Part shown: in pieces, positions 1-7,446 of the stretch
Layout: each line of letters starts with the position of its first letter
Position numbering within the stretch: the first letter of the stretch is position 1
Source of the DNA: Geomonas oryzisoli
Lineage (GTDB): Bacteria > Desulfobacterota > Desulfuromonadia > Geobacterales > Geobacteraceae
NCBI RefSeq assembly: GCF_018986915.1
Contig: NZ_CP076723.1
Location: 4,058,228 to 4,122,227 of the forward strand
DNA: 64,000 nt
Direction of reading: 5' to 3'
The notes under the pieces: model-generated
Database searches by the model: none
The model's input: the letters and a program-made list of their open reading frames with translations, nothing else
What the model was told of the DNA's origin: nothing
Made by a program: the position numbers and the translations under genes

Positions 1-2
1 AG

Positions 3-1097
3 GTATTTTTCGCGGATATGAGGGCAGGGGCCAAGGAAAACCTGTTCGGCAAGATCGGTCGGCTGATGCAGCAGGCCGGGTTGGCGCAGAGCGTCGCGCC
101 CGGGGACCTGGTCGCCGTGAAGGTCCACTTCGGGGAGCGGGGCAACCATACCTTCATCCGCCCGATCTTCCTGCGCCGTGTGGTGGACGAGATCAAGGCG
201 CTGGAAGGAAAGCCGTTTCTGACCGACTCATCCACCCTCTACCCCGGCGAGCGCAAGGAGGCGGTTTCCGCCCTGGCCTGTGCCGTCGAGAACGGCTTTG
301 CCTACGCCGTGGTCAACGCGCCGCTCATCATGTGTGACGGCCTTAAGGGGCATAACGCCAAGGACGTGCAGGTCGACGGCGAGATACTGAAGACGGTCAA
401 CATCGGAGCCGAGATACTGGAGGCGGACGCGCTCATCGCGGTTTCCCATTTCAAGTGCCACGAGCTGACCGGGTTCGGCGGAACCCTGAAGAACCTGGGC
501 ATGGGGTGCTCGAGCCGCACCGGAAAGATGCAGCAGCACTCCACGGTAGCGCCGAAGGTGGCTGAGCGTTTCTGCAACGGCTGCGCCGTCTGCCTTAAGT
601 CCTGCGCCCACGCCGCCATCACCATCATCGAAGGGAAGGCCCACATCGACCCGGCCGCCTGTGTTGGGTGCAGCCGCTGCATCACCGCCTGCCAGAAGAA
701 AGCGATCAACATCCAATGGAACGAGAGCGCGTCGCTGGTGATGCGCAAAATGGCCGAATACGCCAAGGGTGCCCTCCACGGCAAGGAGGGCAAGACCCTC
801 TTTTTGAACTTCATCACCCAGGTCTCGCCGGCCTGCGACTGCTACGGGCACGCCGACGCCCCCATCGTCAACGACATCGGTATCTGCGCCTCGGCCGACC
901 CGGTGGCGCTGGATCAGGCCTGCGCCGACCTGGTCAACAACGCTCGCGGCAACCAGGAGACCGCGCTCGCCAGCGGCCACGAGCCCGGCGGCGACAAGTT
1001 CCGCGGCGTCCATCCCGAGATCGACTGGGAAGTGCAGTTGGAGCACGCCGAAAATATCGGCGTCGGGACCAGAGCGTACGAACTGGTCAGGATCTGA
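3..1097 (+). CDS. DUF362 domain protein with two 4Fe-4S clusters (5' end outside window)
   Basis: The frame is open to the left edge of the window: the codons before the first ATG (position 18) read VFFAD and run straight into MRAGAKENL, a typical DUF362 N-terminus, so the true start probably lies upstream. The visible protein has a DUF362 body (about residues 1-185), then a bacterial ferredoxin insert with two four-cysteine clusters (CNGCAVCLKSC and CVGCSRCITAC, about residues 188-232), then the DUF362 C-terminal part with CDCYGHAD. DUF362 proteins are iron-sulfur proteins of unknown reaction, often annotated as ferredoxin-like or Fe-S center proteins. It is a cytoplasmic protein with no signal peptide in the visible part. 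It converges on the sigma54-type regulator and both use the hairpin at 1125-1157. Confidence 0.85.
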   Translation, partial: VFFADMRAGAKENLFGKIGRLMQQAGLAQSVAPGDLVAVKVHFGERGNHTFIRPIFLRRVVDEIKALEGKPFLTDSSTLYPGERKEAVSALACAVENGFAYAVVNAPLIMCDGLKGHNAKDVQVDGEILKTVNIGAEILEADALIAVSHFKCHELTGFGGTLKNLGMGCSSRTGKMQQHSTVAPKVAERFCNGCAVCLKSCAHAAITIIEGKAHIDPAACVGCSRCITACQKKAINIQWNESASLVMRKMAEYAKGALHGKEGKTLFLNFITQVSPACDCYGHADAPIVNDIGICASADPVALDQACADLVNNARGNQETALASGHEPGGDKFRGVHPEIDWEVQLEHAENIGVGTRAYELVRI

Positions 1098-1124
1098 AAG
1101 ACAATTGAGCGAGTGCTTAACGAG

Positions 1125-1157
1125 AACGCCCCGGCAGAGTGAACCTGCCGGGGCGTT
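1125..1157. terminator. Bidirectional hairpin between convergent genes
   Basis: A perfect 12-bp inverted repeat (AACGCCCCGGCA / TGCCGGGGCGTT) with a 9-nt loop sits between the DUF362 gene and the convergent regulator gene. The T run is short on either side, so it is a weak intrinsic terminator at most, but its position and GC-rich stem fit transcription termination for both strands. Confidence 0.65.
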
Positions 1158-1217
1158 GTCATGTGTGGTGTGAGTGTTGCTTTCCGCCGGCCGCGAGGAT
1201 GCGGCCCCGGGTGCGGC

Positions 1218-2588
1218 CTACTTCAGGAAGCCGAATTTCTTCATCCGGTAACGGAAGGCGTCGATGCCGAGGTTGAGCTTCTTGGCCGCCTTGGACTGGT
1301 TCCAGTCGGTCATTTCCAGGGACTGCTTGATCAGCTCGCGCTCCACCTCTTCGATGTCGATCCCCTCGGGGGGAAGCTTGAAGGTGGTGAGCGGCACGGT
1401 GACCTGCGAGGCCTTGGCCACGATCTCCAGCGGCAGGTTCTCCAGGAGCAGGTTCTCGTCGTTGCCAAGGATGATGGCGCGCTCGATCACGTTCTTCAGC
1501 TCACGGATGTTGCCGGGCCAGTTGTACTCCACCAGGAGCTTCTCCGCCATACTGGAGATCCCCTTGGTCGGTTTGCCGAACTCCTTGGAGAACACCTCGA
1601 TGAAGTAGTTGGCGAGCACCAGGATGTCCTCTTTGCGCTCGCGCAGGGCGGGGAGGAAGATCGGGATCACCTGGAGCCGGTAATACAGGTCGTTCCTGAA
1701 GGTCTTCTCCTCGATGGCCTTCATGAGATCCTTGTTGGTCGCCGAGATGATCCTCACGTCCACCGGGATCACCTTGCCCCCGCCGATGCGCCGGAAGGTG
1801 CGGTCCTCGAGGAAGCGCAGCAGCTTCGCCTGCATGCCGATCTCCATGTCCCCTATCTCGTCCAGGAACACGGTACCGCCGTCGGCGAGCTCGAAAAGGC
1901 CTTTCTTGGAGGTCTTGGCGTCGGTGAAAGCGCCCTTTTCGTGGCCGAACAGCTCGCTTTCCAGCAGCGTGGCCGGGACCGCGGCGCAGTTGATGGCAAC
2001 GAAGGGCTTGTCGGCGCGGGCGGACTCGTAGTGGATGTACTTCGCCACCAGTTCCTTGCCGGTCCCCGATTCCCCCTGCACCAGCACGGTGGAGGCGTCG
2101 CTCTTGGCAACCTTGGCCATCATCTCCAGCACGTTCTTCATGTGCTTGGAGTTCCCCAGGATCTTGGGCGGCCCCTGCTTCTTGTGCTCGCTGCGTAGCT
2201 GTACCACCTCGCGGCGCAGCTCGGAGGTCTCCAGGGCCTTTCTGACCACCAGCCCCATCTCGTCCAGGTTGAAGGGCTTGTTGATGTAGTCGTAGGCTCC
2301 GTGACGCATGGTGTTCACGGCGGTTTCCAGCCCTCCCTGGGCGGTCACCATGATCACCAGGATCTCTTCGTCTATTTCTTTCAGCCGCTGCAGTACCTCG
2401 AGGCCGTTGATGCCGGGGAGATGGTAATCCAGCAGCACCAGCTCGGGCTGCTCTTCCCGGGCGATCCTGAGCGCATCCTCGCCCGTCCCAGCGGTGCAGA
2501 CCTCGTATCCTTGCTTCTTGAGGTTCTGCTCCAGGGACCAGCGGATCAGGTGCTCATCGTCGACGACCATTATTTTTGCTCTGCGCAT
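1218..2588 (-). CDS. Sigma54-dependent response regulator (NtrC family) with GAFTDA loop
   Basis: The domains run in this order: REC (residues 1-120, phosphoacceptor Asp54 in VLLDYHLPG, Lys104 in NKPF), AAA+ ATPase (about 145-380, Walker A GESGTGKE at 172-179), and a C-terminal Fis-type helix-turn-helix (DWNQSKAAKKLNLGIDAFRYRM). These proteins hydrolyse ATP to open promoters bound by sigma54 RNA polymerase. The sigma54-contact loop, normally GAFTGA, reads GAFTDA at residues 219-224. The start has a good ribosome-binding site (AAGGAG, 5 nt before ATG). It lies 80 bp downstream of the haem-sensing kinase on the same strand and is its likely partner. The gap between the two holds a GC hairpin (2611-2628, CCGGGC/GCCCGG). 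Its target promoters are unknown. Confidence 0.92.
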   Translation of the reverse strand: MRRAKIMVVDDEHLIRWSLEQNLKKQGYEVCTAGTGEDALRIAREEQPELVLLDYHLPGINGLEVLQRLKEIDEEILVIMVTAQGGLETAVNTMRHGAYDYINKPFNLDEMGLVVRKALETSELRREVVQLRSEHKKQGPPKILGNSKHMKNVLEMMAKVAKSDASTVLVQGESGTGKELVAKYIHYESARADKPFVAINCAAVPATLLESELFGHEKGAFTDAKTSKKGLFELADGGTVFLDEIGDMEIGMQAKLLRFLEDRTFRRIGGGKVIPVDVRIISATNKDLMKAIEEKTFRNDLYYRLQVIPIFLPALRERKEDILVLANYFIEVFSKEFGKPTKGISSMAEKLLVEYNWPGNIRELKNVIERAIILGNDENLLLENLPLEIVAKASQVTVPLTTFKLPPEGIDIEEVERELIKQSLEMTDWNQSKAAKKLNLGIDAFRYRMKKFGFLK

Positions 2589-2668
2589 GGCGGCTCCTTA
2601 GGATGTGGTGCCGGGCTTTTTGGCCCGGGGTGGTCGGGGTCTGCCGTACTGCTCATTACTGCGATCGC

Positions 2669-4228
2669 TCAACCGATTATGCCGGCGCTCAAGTGTGCTT
2701 GTTCGAGTTCATCCTGGCTCGGGCAATAGGCGGGAAGCTCCACCGAGAAGGTGGTGCCGACGCCGTCCTGGCTGACGCAGGAGAGGCGTCCGCCGTGCTG
2801 CTCGATGAGCCGGTGGCTGATGGCCAACCCGAGGCCGGTGCCCTGGGCCTTGGTGGTGAAGAACGGGGTGAAGATCTTTTCCAGGATCTGCGGCGGGATC
2901 CCGGGGCCGGTGTCGTTGACCTGTACCCGCACCATGTCCATGCCGTCGACGTGCGCCAGAGAGCTCGACACGGTGAGGATCCCCCCCGACTGCATCGCCT
3001 GCACCGCGTTCAGGAACAGGTTCAGGAACACCTGCTGGATCTGCTTGGGATCGACGTAGACCGGAGGGAGGTCCTCGGCGAGCTCCAGCTTCTTCTCGAT
3101 GTTCTTGCCGCCGCGATGCTGCGAGGCGAAGATCAGGATCTTCTTCAGGGCGCTGTTGATGTCGGTGCAGGTCGGTTCCGCCACGGTGGGCTTGCCGAAG
3201 AAGAGCAGATCGTTGACCGTCTTGTCCAGCCGGGAGATCTGCTCCAGCACCTCGCCGATGATCAGGGCGCGTCCGTCATCGGGGGCGAAATCGTCCTTCA
3301 ACACCGTGATGGCGGCGGCGATCCCGGTGAGCGGGTTCTTGATCTCGTGGGCGATGCCGGCGGCCATCTCCCCCACCGAGGCCAGCCGGTCGGCACGCTC
3401 CATCTGCTGGAAGTGATAGGTTTCCAGCTCCTTCTTGGCCCGGTCCAGCCGGTCCACCATCGAGTCGAACGAGACGATCAGGCGGCCGATCTCGTCCTTT
3501 CCTTCCGGGGTCATGCGTACCGAGAGGTCCCCCTCCTCCACCCGGGCCATGTTCTTGGCCAGCTGGTTCAGCGGCTTCTTCACGAACTTCAGCATGACCA
3601 GGGAGATGGCCAGCGACAGGAAACCGATGATGGCGACGGTGGACATGACGAAGAGCTTGGTCAGCTCGACGATGCGCCGCCTGGTCTCCACCAGCGAGTA
3701 GTTCACGTTCAACAGGCCGATGATCCTGCTCTTGGCACCGTGACAGAGGTTGCACTGGCGGTTGTTGTAGATCGGCTTCACCATGCCGAGCACCTCGCCG
3801 TGCCCGTCCAGGGTGAAGACCCCCTCGCGTTTGTTGTCCAGGAATAGTTTGAAGTCGTGCTGATCCACGACGCGCCCGACCTCGGAGGACTGTGAGGACT
3901 TCAGGATGACGCCGTGGGGATGGAAGATACGCACGCCCACCAGGTTCTCGCTCTGCCCCACCATCTCCAGGATCACCTTCACGTCCTCGGTGTTGCCGTG
4001 GCGCATGGAGTTGTACAGGGAGCGTTCGATGGTGTCGAGCAGAAGCTCGCTGGATTCACGGGCGGAGTTGACGAGCTGCATCTGTTCGCGCCGCAGCGTC
4101 AGGAAGGCGAAGGTCCCGATGCCGAACACGAGCAGACAGATGGAAAGCACGATAACCCGCGATGTGAGACTCTTGAAAATCAGGGTGCCTCCGGTTTCGG
4201 GCGCTGCTCCCCTCCTCAGAGGGGCCAT
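2669..4228 (-). CDS. Membrane sensor histidine kinase with periplasmic c-type haem motif
   Basis: An N-terminal membrane segment (about residues 23-45) is followed by an extracytoplasmic sensor of about 140 residues that ends in CNLCH (residues 159-163), a canonical covalent c-haem site. After a second membrane segment come HAMP, HisKA (GEMAAGIAHEIKNPLTG) and a HATPase domain with a GTGLGLAIS box. Haem-containing sensors of this kind are known in Geobacter and may sense redox state or small ligands. The partner is probably the NtrC-type regulator that follows. The start is uncertain: the ATG at 4228 is only 7 nt after the upstream stop and has a weak site, whereas a CTG at 4183 has GGAGG 4 nt upstream and would give the cleaner N-terminus (M)IFKSLTSRVIVLS. 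Confidence 0.9.
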   Translation of the reverse strand: MAPLRRGAAPETGGTLIFKSLTSRVIVLSICLLVFGIGTFAFLTLRREQMQLVNSARESSELLLDTIERSLYNSMRHGNTEDVKVILEMVGQSENLVGVRIFHPHGVILKSSQSSEVGRVVDQHDFKLFLDNKREGVFTLDGHGEVLGMVKPIYNNRQCNLCHGAKSRIIGLLNVNYSLVETRRRIVELTKLFVMSTVAIIGFLSLAISLVMLKFVKKPLNQLAKNMARVEEGDLSVRMTPEGKDEIGRLIVSFDSMVDRLDRAKKELETYHFQQMERADRLASVGEMAAGIAHEIKNPLTGIAAAITVLKDDFAPDDGRALIIGEVLEQISRLDKTVNDLLFFGKPTVAEPTCTDINSALKKILIFASQHRGGKNIEKKLELAEDLPPVYVDPKQIQQVFLNLFLNAVQAMQSGGILTVSSSLAHVDGMDMVRVQVNDTGPGIPPQILEKIFTPFFTTKAQGTGLGLAISHRLIEQHGGRLSCVSQDGVGTTFSVELPAYCPSQDELEQAHLSAGIIG

Positions 4229-4235
4229 CTGCAGC

Positions 4236-4991
4236 CTAGGGGTTGGTGTTTCCTCTGGTGAACCTCGACCTTCTGGTCGCTTCGTCCGAGCCGCCCGACG
4301 TATCCGAGGTGCCGCCCGAGCCGCCCGAGCCGCCCGAGCCGCCCGAGCCGCCCGAGCCGCCCGAGCCGCCCGAGCCGCCTGAGCCGCCTGAAGTGAAGGG
4401 GCTCGGGTTGTTGCTCGTTTGCACGCCCGTGATGGCCCCTCCGGTTACGGTGACCGGCGGGACGCGGTCATAGACGAATTCCCATTCGCTGTACTTTTTC
4501 TTCTTCTCGAAGTCGGCGGGGGGAAGATCGAAGGGGAAGTTCCCCTGCTTGAGCGGCACCAGCTCGCTCTTCGACTTGACCCCGACCAGTTTCCCGTCCT
4601 TGCGGATCTCGTCCCACTCCTTTTGGGTAATGGGGTCGACCAGGCAGTATGCCCTCAGGTAACGCAGCTTGCCCGGGGTGTTCGGATCCTGGAGCAGCGA
4701 CTTCAGCTCGGCGGGCCCCGTCACCGGTACCGGGGCGGCGGTGACGTTGCCGGCGTTGGCGGGAGTCTGGCTCGACACCAGCTTCCCGTCCACGACCTTG
4801 ACCTTGTACCATTTGCGCAGGGCGTCCCGGATCTGGGTGCCGCGGGAGATCAGCTCCTCCTCCCGCTCGCGCTTCATGGCGGTACTCCAGACCACGGCGG
4901 CGCGGCTGGCCATGATCCCGACGATAATGGCCATGACCAGGGCGCCTATGTAGGTGAAGCCCCCGTTGGACCGGAGCACCCGTTGCATCAT
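4236..4991 (-). CDS. Type IV pilin/pseudopilin-like protein with (Ser-Gly-Gly)n tail
   Basis: The N-terminus MMQRVLRSNGG/FTYIGALVMAIIVGIMAS resembles a class III prepilin signal: a basic leader, a Gly before the cut, Phe at +1 and a hydrophobic helix. The Glu usually found at +5 of mature pilins is Gly here, so it is atypical. The globular part (about residues 40-200) is like general secretion pseudopilins. The last 60 residues are low complexity: a Gly/Ser-rich stretch from a 9-bp tandem repeat, then a basic end. The ATG overlaps the stop of the transketolase gene upstream (ATGA), and the haem kinase follows after 7 nt, so all three are probably co-transcribed. Its link to either neighbour is unclear, and no other pilus assembly gene is adjacent. 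Confidence 0.7.
   Translation of the reverse strand: MMQRVLRSNGGFTYIGALVMAIIVGIMASRAAVVWSTAMKREREEELISRGTQIRDALRKWYKVKVVDGKLVSSQTPANAGNVTAAPVPVTGPAELKSLLQDPNTPGKLRYLRAYCLVDPITQKEWDEIRKDGKLVGVKSKSELVPLKQGNFPFDLPPADFEKKKKYSEWEFVYDRVPPVTVTGGAITGVQTSNNPSPFTSGGSGGSGGSGGSGGSGGSGGSGGSGGTSDTSGGSDEATRRSRFTRGNTNP
4312..4392. repeat. 9-bp tandem repeat coding for Ser-Gly-Gly
   Basis: Nine consecutive copies of a 9-bp unit (CCGCCCGAG on the plus strand, the last two with one or two substitutions) lie inside the pseudopilin-like gene and encode a (Ser-Gly-Gly)n linker. The unit is a multiple of three, so copy-number change alters linker length without a frameshift. Confidence 0.97.
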
Positions 4992-5920
4992 TTCTTCCTC
5001 GAAACGATCTCCCTGGCCTCTTCGATAAGGGTTTCGGCATTGAGCCCGAAGTACTTGAGCAGTTCGTCGGATTTGCCGGAGGTACCGAAGCGATCGTGAA
5101 TGCCGACCCTCTTCATTAGGGTCGGGCAGGTCTCACCGAGGAATTCGGCGACGGCGCCGCCCAGGCCACCCACCACGGAATGCTCCTCGGCGGTGACGAT
5201 GGCACCGGTCTCCTGGGCCGCCTGCAGCACCAGCTCCTTGTCCAGCGGCTTCACGGTGCCGATGTGCAGCACGCGTGCGGAAATCCCCTCGGCCTTGAGC
5301 TTTTCGGCTGCGGTGACCGCAGCGGCGGTCATGAGGCCGGTGGTGATGAAGGTAAGGTCGGTGCCGGGCACCACGACCACGCCCTTGCCGATCTCGAACT
5401 TGTGCCCTGCCGGGAACACGCTGGGGACCTTGTTGCGCCCCAGGCGCACGTAGACCGGCCCCTTGTAGGCGGCGGCGGCGCGGATGGCACCCTTGGTCTC
5501 TTCGCCGTCGGCCGGCACGATGACGGTCATGTTCGGGATGGCGCGCATGATGGCCACGTCCTCCACCGACTGGTGCGAGCCGCCGTCCTCACCGACGGTG
5601 ACCCCGCCGTGGGTGGCGACGATCTTCACGTTGGCCTTCGGGTAGGCGACCGACTGGCGGATCTGCTCCCAGCCGCGGCCGGCGGCGAAGATGGCGAAGG
5701 TGGAGAGGAAGGGGATCTTCCCCACCGCGGCAAGGCCCGCTGCGGTGCCCACCATGTTGGCCTCGGCGATGCCCATGTTGAAGAAGCGGTTCGGGAATTT
5801 CTTCGCGAACACCGCGGTCTTGGTGGACCCGGAGAGGTCGGCGTCCAACGCCACTATCTTATCGTTCTCGCCCCCCAGCTCGGCCAGCGCCTCGCCGTAA
5901 GCGTCCCTCGTTGCGATCAT
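4988..5920 (-). CDS. Transketolase, C-terminal subunit (pyrimidine-binding and C-terminal domains)
   Basis: At 310 residues it matches the C-terminal half of transketolase in organisms where the enzyme is split. The pyrimidine-binding part carries the catalytic Glu region (FFNMGIAEANMVGTAAGLA) and the stretch THGGVTVGEDGGSHQSVEDVA. The transketolase C-terminal domain begins near residue 190. Together with the N-terminal subunit just upstream it should transfer two-carbon ketol units in the non-oxidative pentose phosphate pathway, with thiamine diphosphate and Mg. The ribosome-binding site AAAGGA precedes the ATG. An 88-bp spacer rich in short GC repeats separates the two subunit genes. 1-deoxyxylulose-5-phosphate synthase shares this fold but is a single longer chain. 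Confidence 0.92.
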   Translation of the reverse strand: MIATRDAYGEALAELGGENDKIVALDADLSGSTKTAVFAKKFPNRFFNMGIAEANMVGTAAGLAAVGKIPFLSTFAIFAAGRGWEQIRQSVAYPKANVKIVATHGGVTVGEDGGSHQSVEDVAIMRAIPNMTVIVPADGEETKGAIRAAAAYKGPVYVRLGRNKVPSVFPAGHKFEIGKGVVVVPGTDLTFITTGLMTAAAVTAAEKLKAEGISARVLHIGTVKPLDKELVLQAAQETGAIVTAEEHSVVGGLGGAVAEFLGETCPTLMKRVGIHDRFGTSGKSDELLKYFGLNAETLIEEAREIVSRKK

Positions 5921-6008
5921 AGTCTTATCCTTTCGTTAAGGCGCGCGGTGACGGTTCGGGGTGACGGTTTGCACCGGTCCCCAGCCCCGAGTCCCTGGCC
6001 CCTGGTTT

Positions 6009-6833
6009 TTAGTCGCAGCACCCCAGGCAGCGAAGCGCCTCGGGAAGCTCGTCGTCGTTGGGCGTAACGCCGTGATAGGAGGCCTTGTTCTCGAACAGGT
6101 GCACCCCTTTGCCCTTCACCGTCTTGGCGACGATGGCGGTAGGAGCGCCCTTGTGCGCTTCGGCCTGATCCAGGGCGGCTATGATCTGCCCCATGTCGTG
6201 CCCGTCGATGTCGATCACGTTCCAGCCGAAGGCCCTGAACTTGTCGGAGATGGAGGAAACGTTCATGACCTTGGAGACGTCGCCGTCGATCTGCAGACCG
6301 TTGGAGTCGATCAGGGCGCAGAGGTTGTCGCTCTTGTAGTGAGCGGCAGCCATGGCGGCCTCCCAGACCTGCCCTTCCTGAAGCTCGCCGTCGCCGAGCA
6401 CCGCGTAGACGCGGTTTTCCTTGCCGTCCAGCTTGAGGCCGAGCGCCATGCCGTTGGCCATGGAGAGACCCTGGCCGAGGCTTCCGGTGCAGACGTCGAC
6501 ACCCGGGGTTCCCTTGCTGTCCGGGTGCCCCTGCAGATGGCTTCCCAGGCGGCGCAGCATCATCAGGTCCTCGGCGGGGAAGTAGCCGCACTCGGCCAGT
6601 GCCACGTAGAGCGCCGGGGCCGCGTGTCCCTTGCTGAGCACGAAACGGTCCCTGCCCTCCCAGGCGGGGTCCGCCGGGTTATGGCGCATCTTGTGGAAGT
6701 ACAGTGCGCACACCATGTCGATGGCGGAGAGCGAGCCGCCGGTGTGGCCGGACTGCGACTTATGCAGCGTCTTCACGATCGCGACGCGCAGGCGCCTCGC
6801 CTTTTCTTCCAGATCTGCAATCTTTTCTTTCAC
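6009..6833 (-). CDS. Transketolase, N-terminal (thiamine diphosphate-binding) subunit
   Basis: At 274 residues it covers the thiamine diphosphate pyrophosphate-binding domain. The motif GDGELQEGQVWEA followed by LIDSNGLQIDG is the GDG...N metal/cofactor site, and KSQSGHTGGSLSAIDM is the substrate-side N-terminal motif. The start codon is GTG with AAAGGA 6 nt upstream. It forms a heteromeric enzyme with the C-terminal subunit encoded next. It lies 22 nt downstream of a small conserved gene, so it is likely in the same transcript. Confidence 0.93.
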   Translation of the reverse strand: MKEKIADLEEKARRLRVAIVKTLHKSQSGHTGGSLSAIDMVCALYFHKMRHNPADPAWEGRDRFVLSKGHAAPALYVALAECGYFPAEDLMMLRRLGSHLQGHPDSKGTPGVDVCTGSLGQGLSMANGMALGLKLDGKENRVYAVLGDGELQEGQVWEAAMAAAHYKSDNLCALIDSNGLQIDGDVSKVMNVSSISDKFRAFGWNVIDIDGHDMGQIIAALDQAEAHKGAPTAIVAKTVKGKGVHLFENKASYHGVTPNDDELPEALRCLGCCD

Positions 6834-6855
6834 GAAGGTTCCTTTCAGGCTGGCT

Positions 6856-7338
6856 TTATTTTTCCTCGCCGGTGATGAGGTAATCGAGGATCACCTCATC
6901 CAGGCTGCGATGGGCTGAAGATGCCGGGGGCACGGTAGGAGGCGGTTGTGCCGGGGGGTCCTGTTTCGGGGGTTGCACCGGAGCGGGCTGCACCGGTGCC
7001 GCCTGCGGCGCGGGGGATGCGGCGGGCGTTTCGGCGGCAGGGGTCGGCTCTTCAGCCGCGACCGCCGGCACTCCGCCGGGAAAGATGCGCGCGTCGAACT
7101 CGCCGTTTTTCAGGCGACGCATCATGTCCTTGTGCTGCTCTTTCATGATCGACTCGACCACCGTCTCCAGCTGCTCCACCTTGATGATGTCGGCGTAGCT
7201 GGTCTTGGCGGACGCAAGGATGACGCCCCCGCGGTAAAGCAGGGTGATGATATGGGGATTGGCTACGCCGCTGTCCTCGGTCTGGACGTGGAACAGCTCC
7301 CCTTTGTATCTGATATTGTGGTTGAAACCCAGGACCAT
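6856..7338 (-). CDS. Conserved protein of unknown function with Pro/Ala-rich linker
   Basis: This is a 160-residue protein. The first 85 residues look like a compact domain (VLGFNHNIRYKGELFHVQTEDSG, LYRGGVILASAKTSY, then a helical part ending KEQHKDMMRRLKNGEFD). Residues 90-140 are a Pro/Ala/Gln linker, and the C-terminus SLDEVILDYLITGEEK is a short acidic helix that could be a docking peptide. There is no signal peptide or membrane segment. I recognise the N-terminal type as a conserved deltaproteobacterial hypothetical but cannot name a function. It sits between metH and tktA with short gaps on the same strand. Confidence 0.75.
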   Translation of the reverse strand: MVLGFNHNIRYKGELFHVQTEDSGVANPHIITLLYRGGVILASAKTSYADIIKVEQLETVVESIMKEQHKDMMRRLKNGEFDARIFPGGVPAVAAEEPTPAAETPAASPAPQAAPVQPAPVQPPKQDPPAQPPPTVPPASSAHRSLDEVILDYLITGEEK

Positions 7339-7446
7339 GCCTAACCTCTACGCCAAATGGCGGACCCGTCGCAAAGTAGCACAGCGGGAGCAGCGTTGCA
7401 AGCGATATTCGGGGCTCGCCCCGCTCCCGTCTCCGCAAAAAAGCGT

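Noticed and set aside
4988..6833. 1-deoxyxylulose-5-phosphate synthase or pyruvate dehydrogenase E1 split genes
   Set aside because: Lengths and motifs (KSQSGHTGG, GDGELQEGQVWEA, THGGVTVGEDGGSHQ) match the split transketolase subunits.
7410..7423. Hairpin CGGGGC-TC-GCCCCG downstream of metH as a terminator
   Set aside because: No T run follows on the minus strand and the next gene is close, so it is not a convincing intrinsic terminator.
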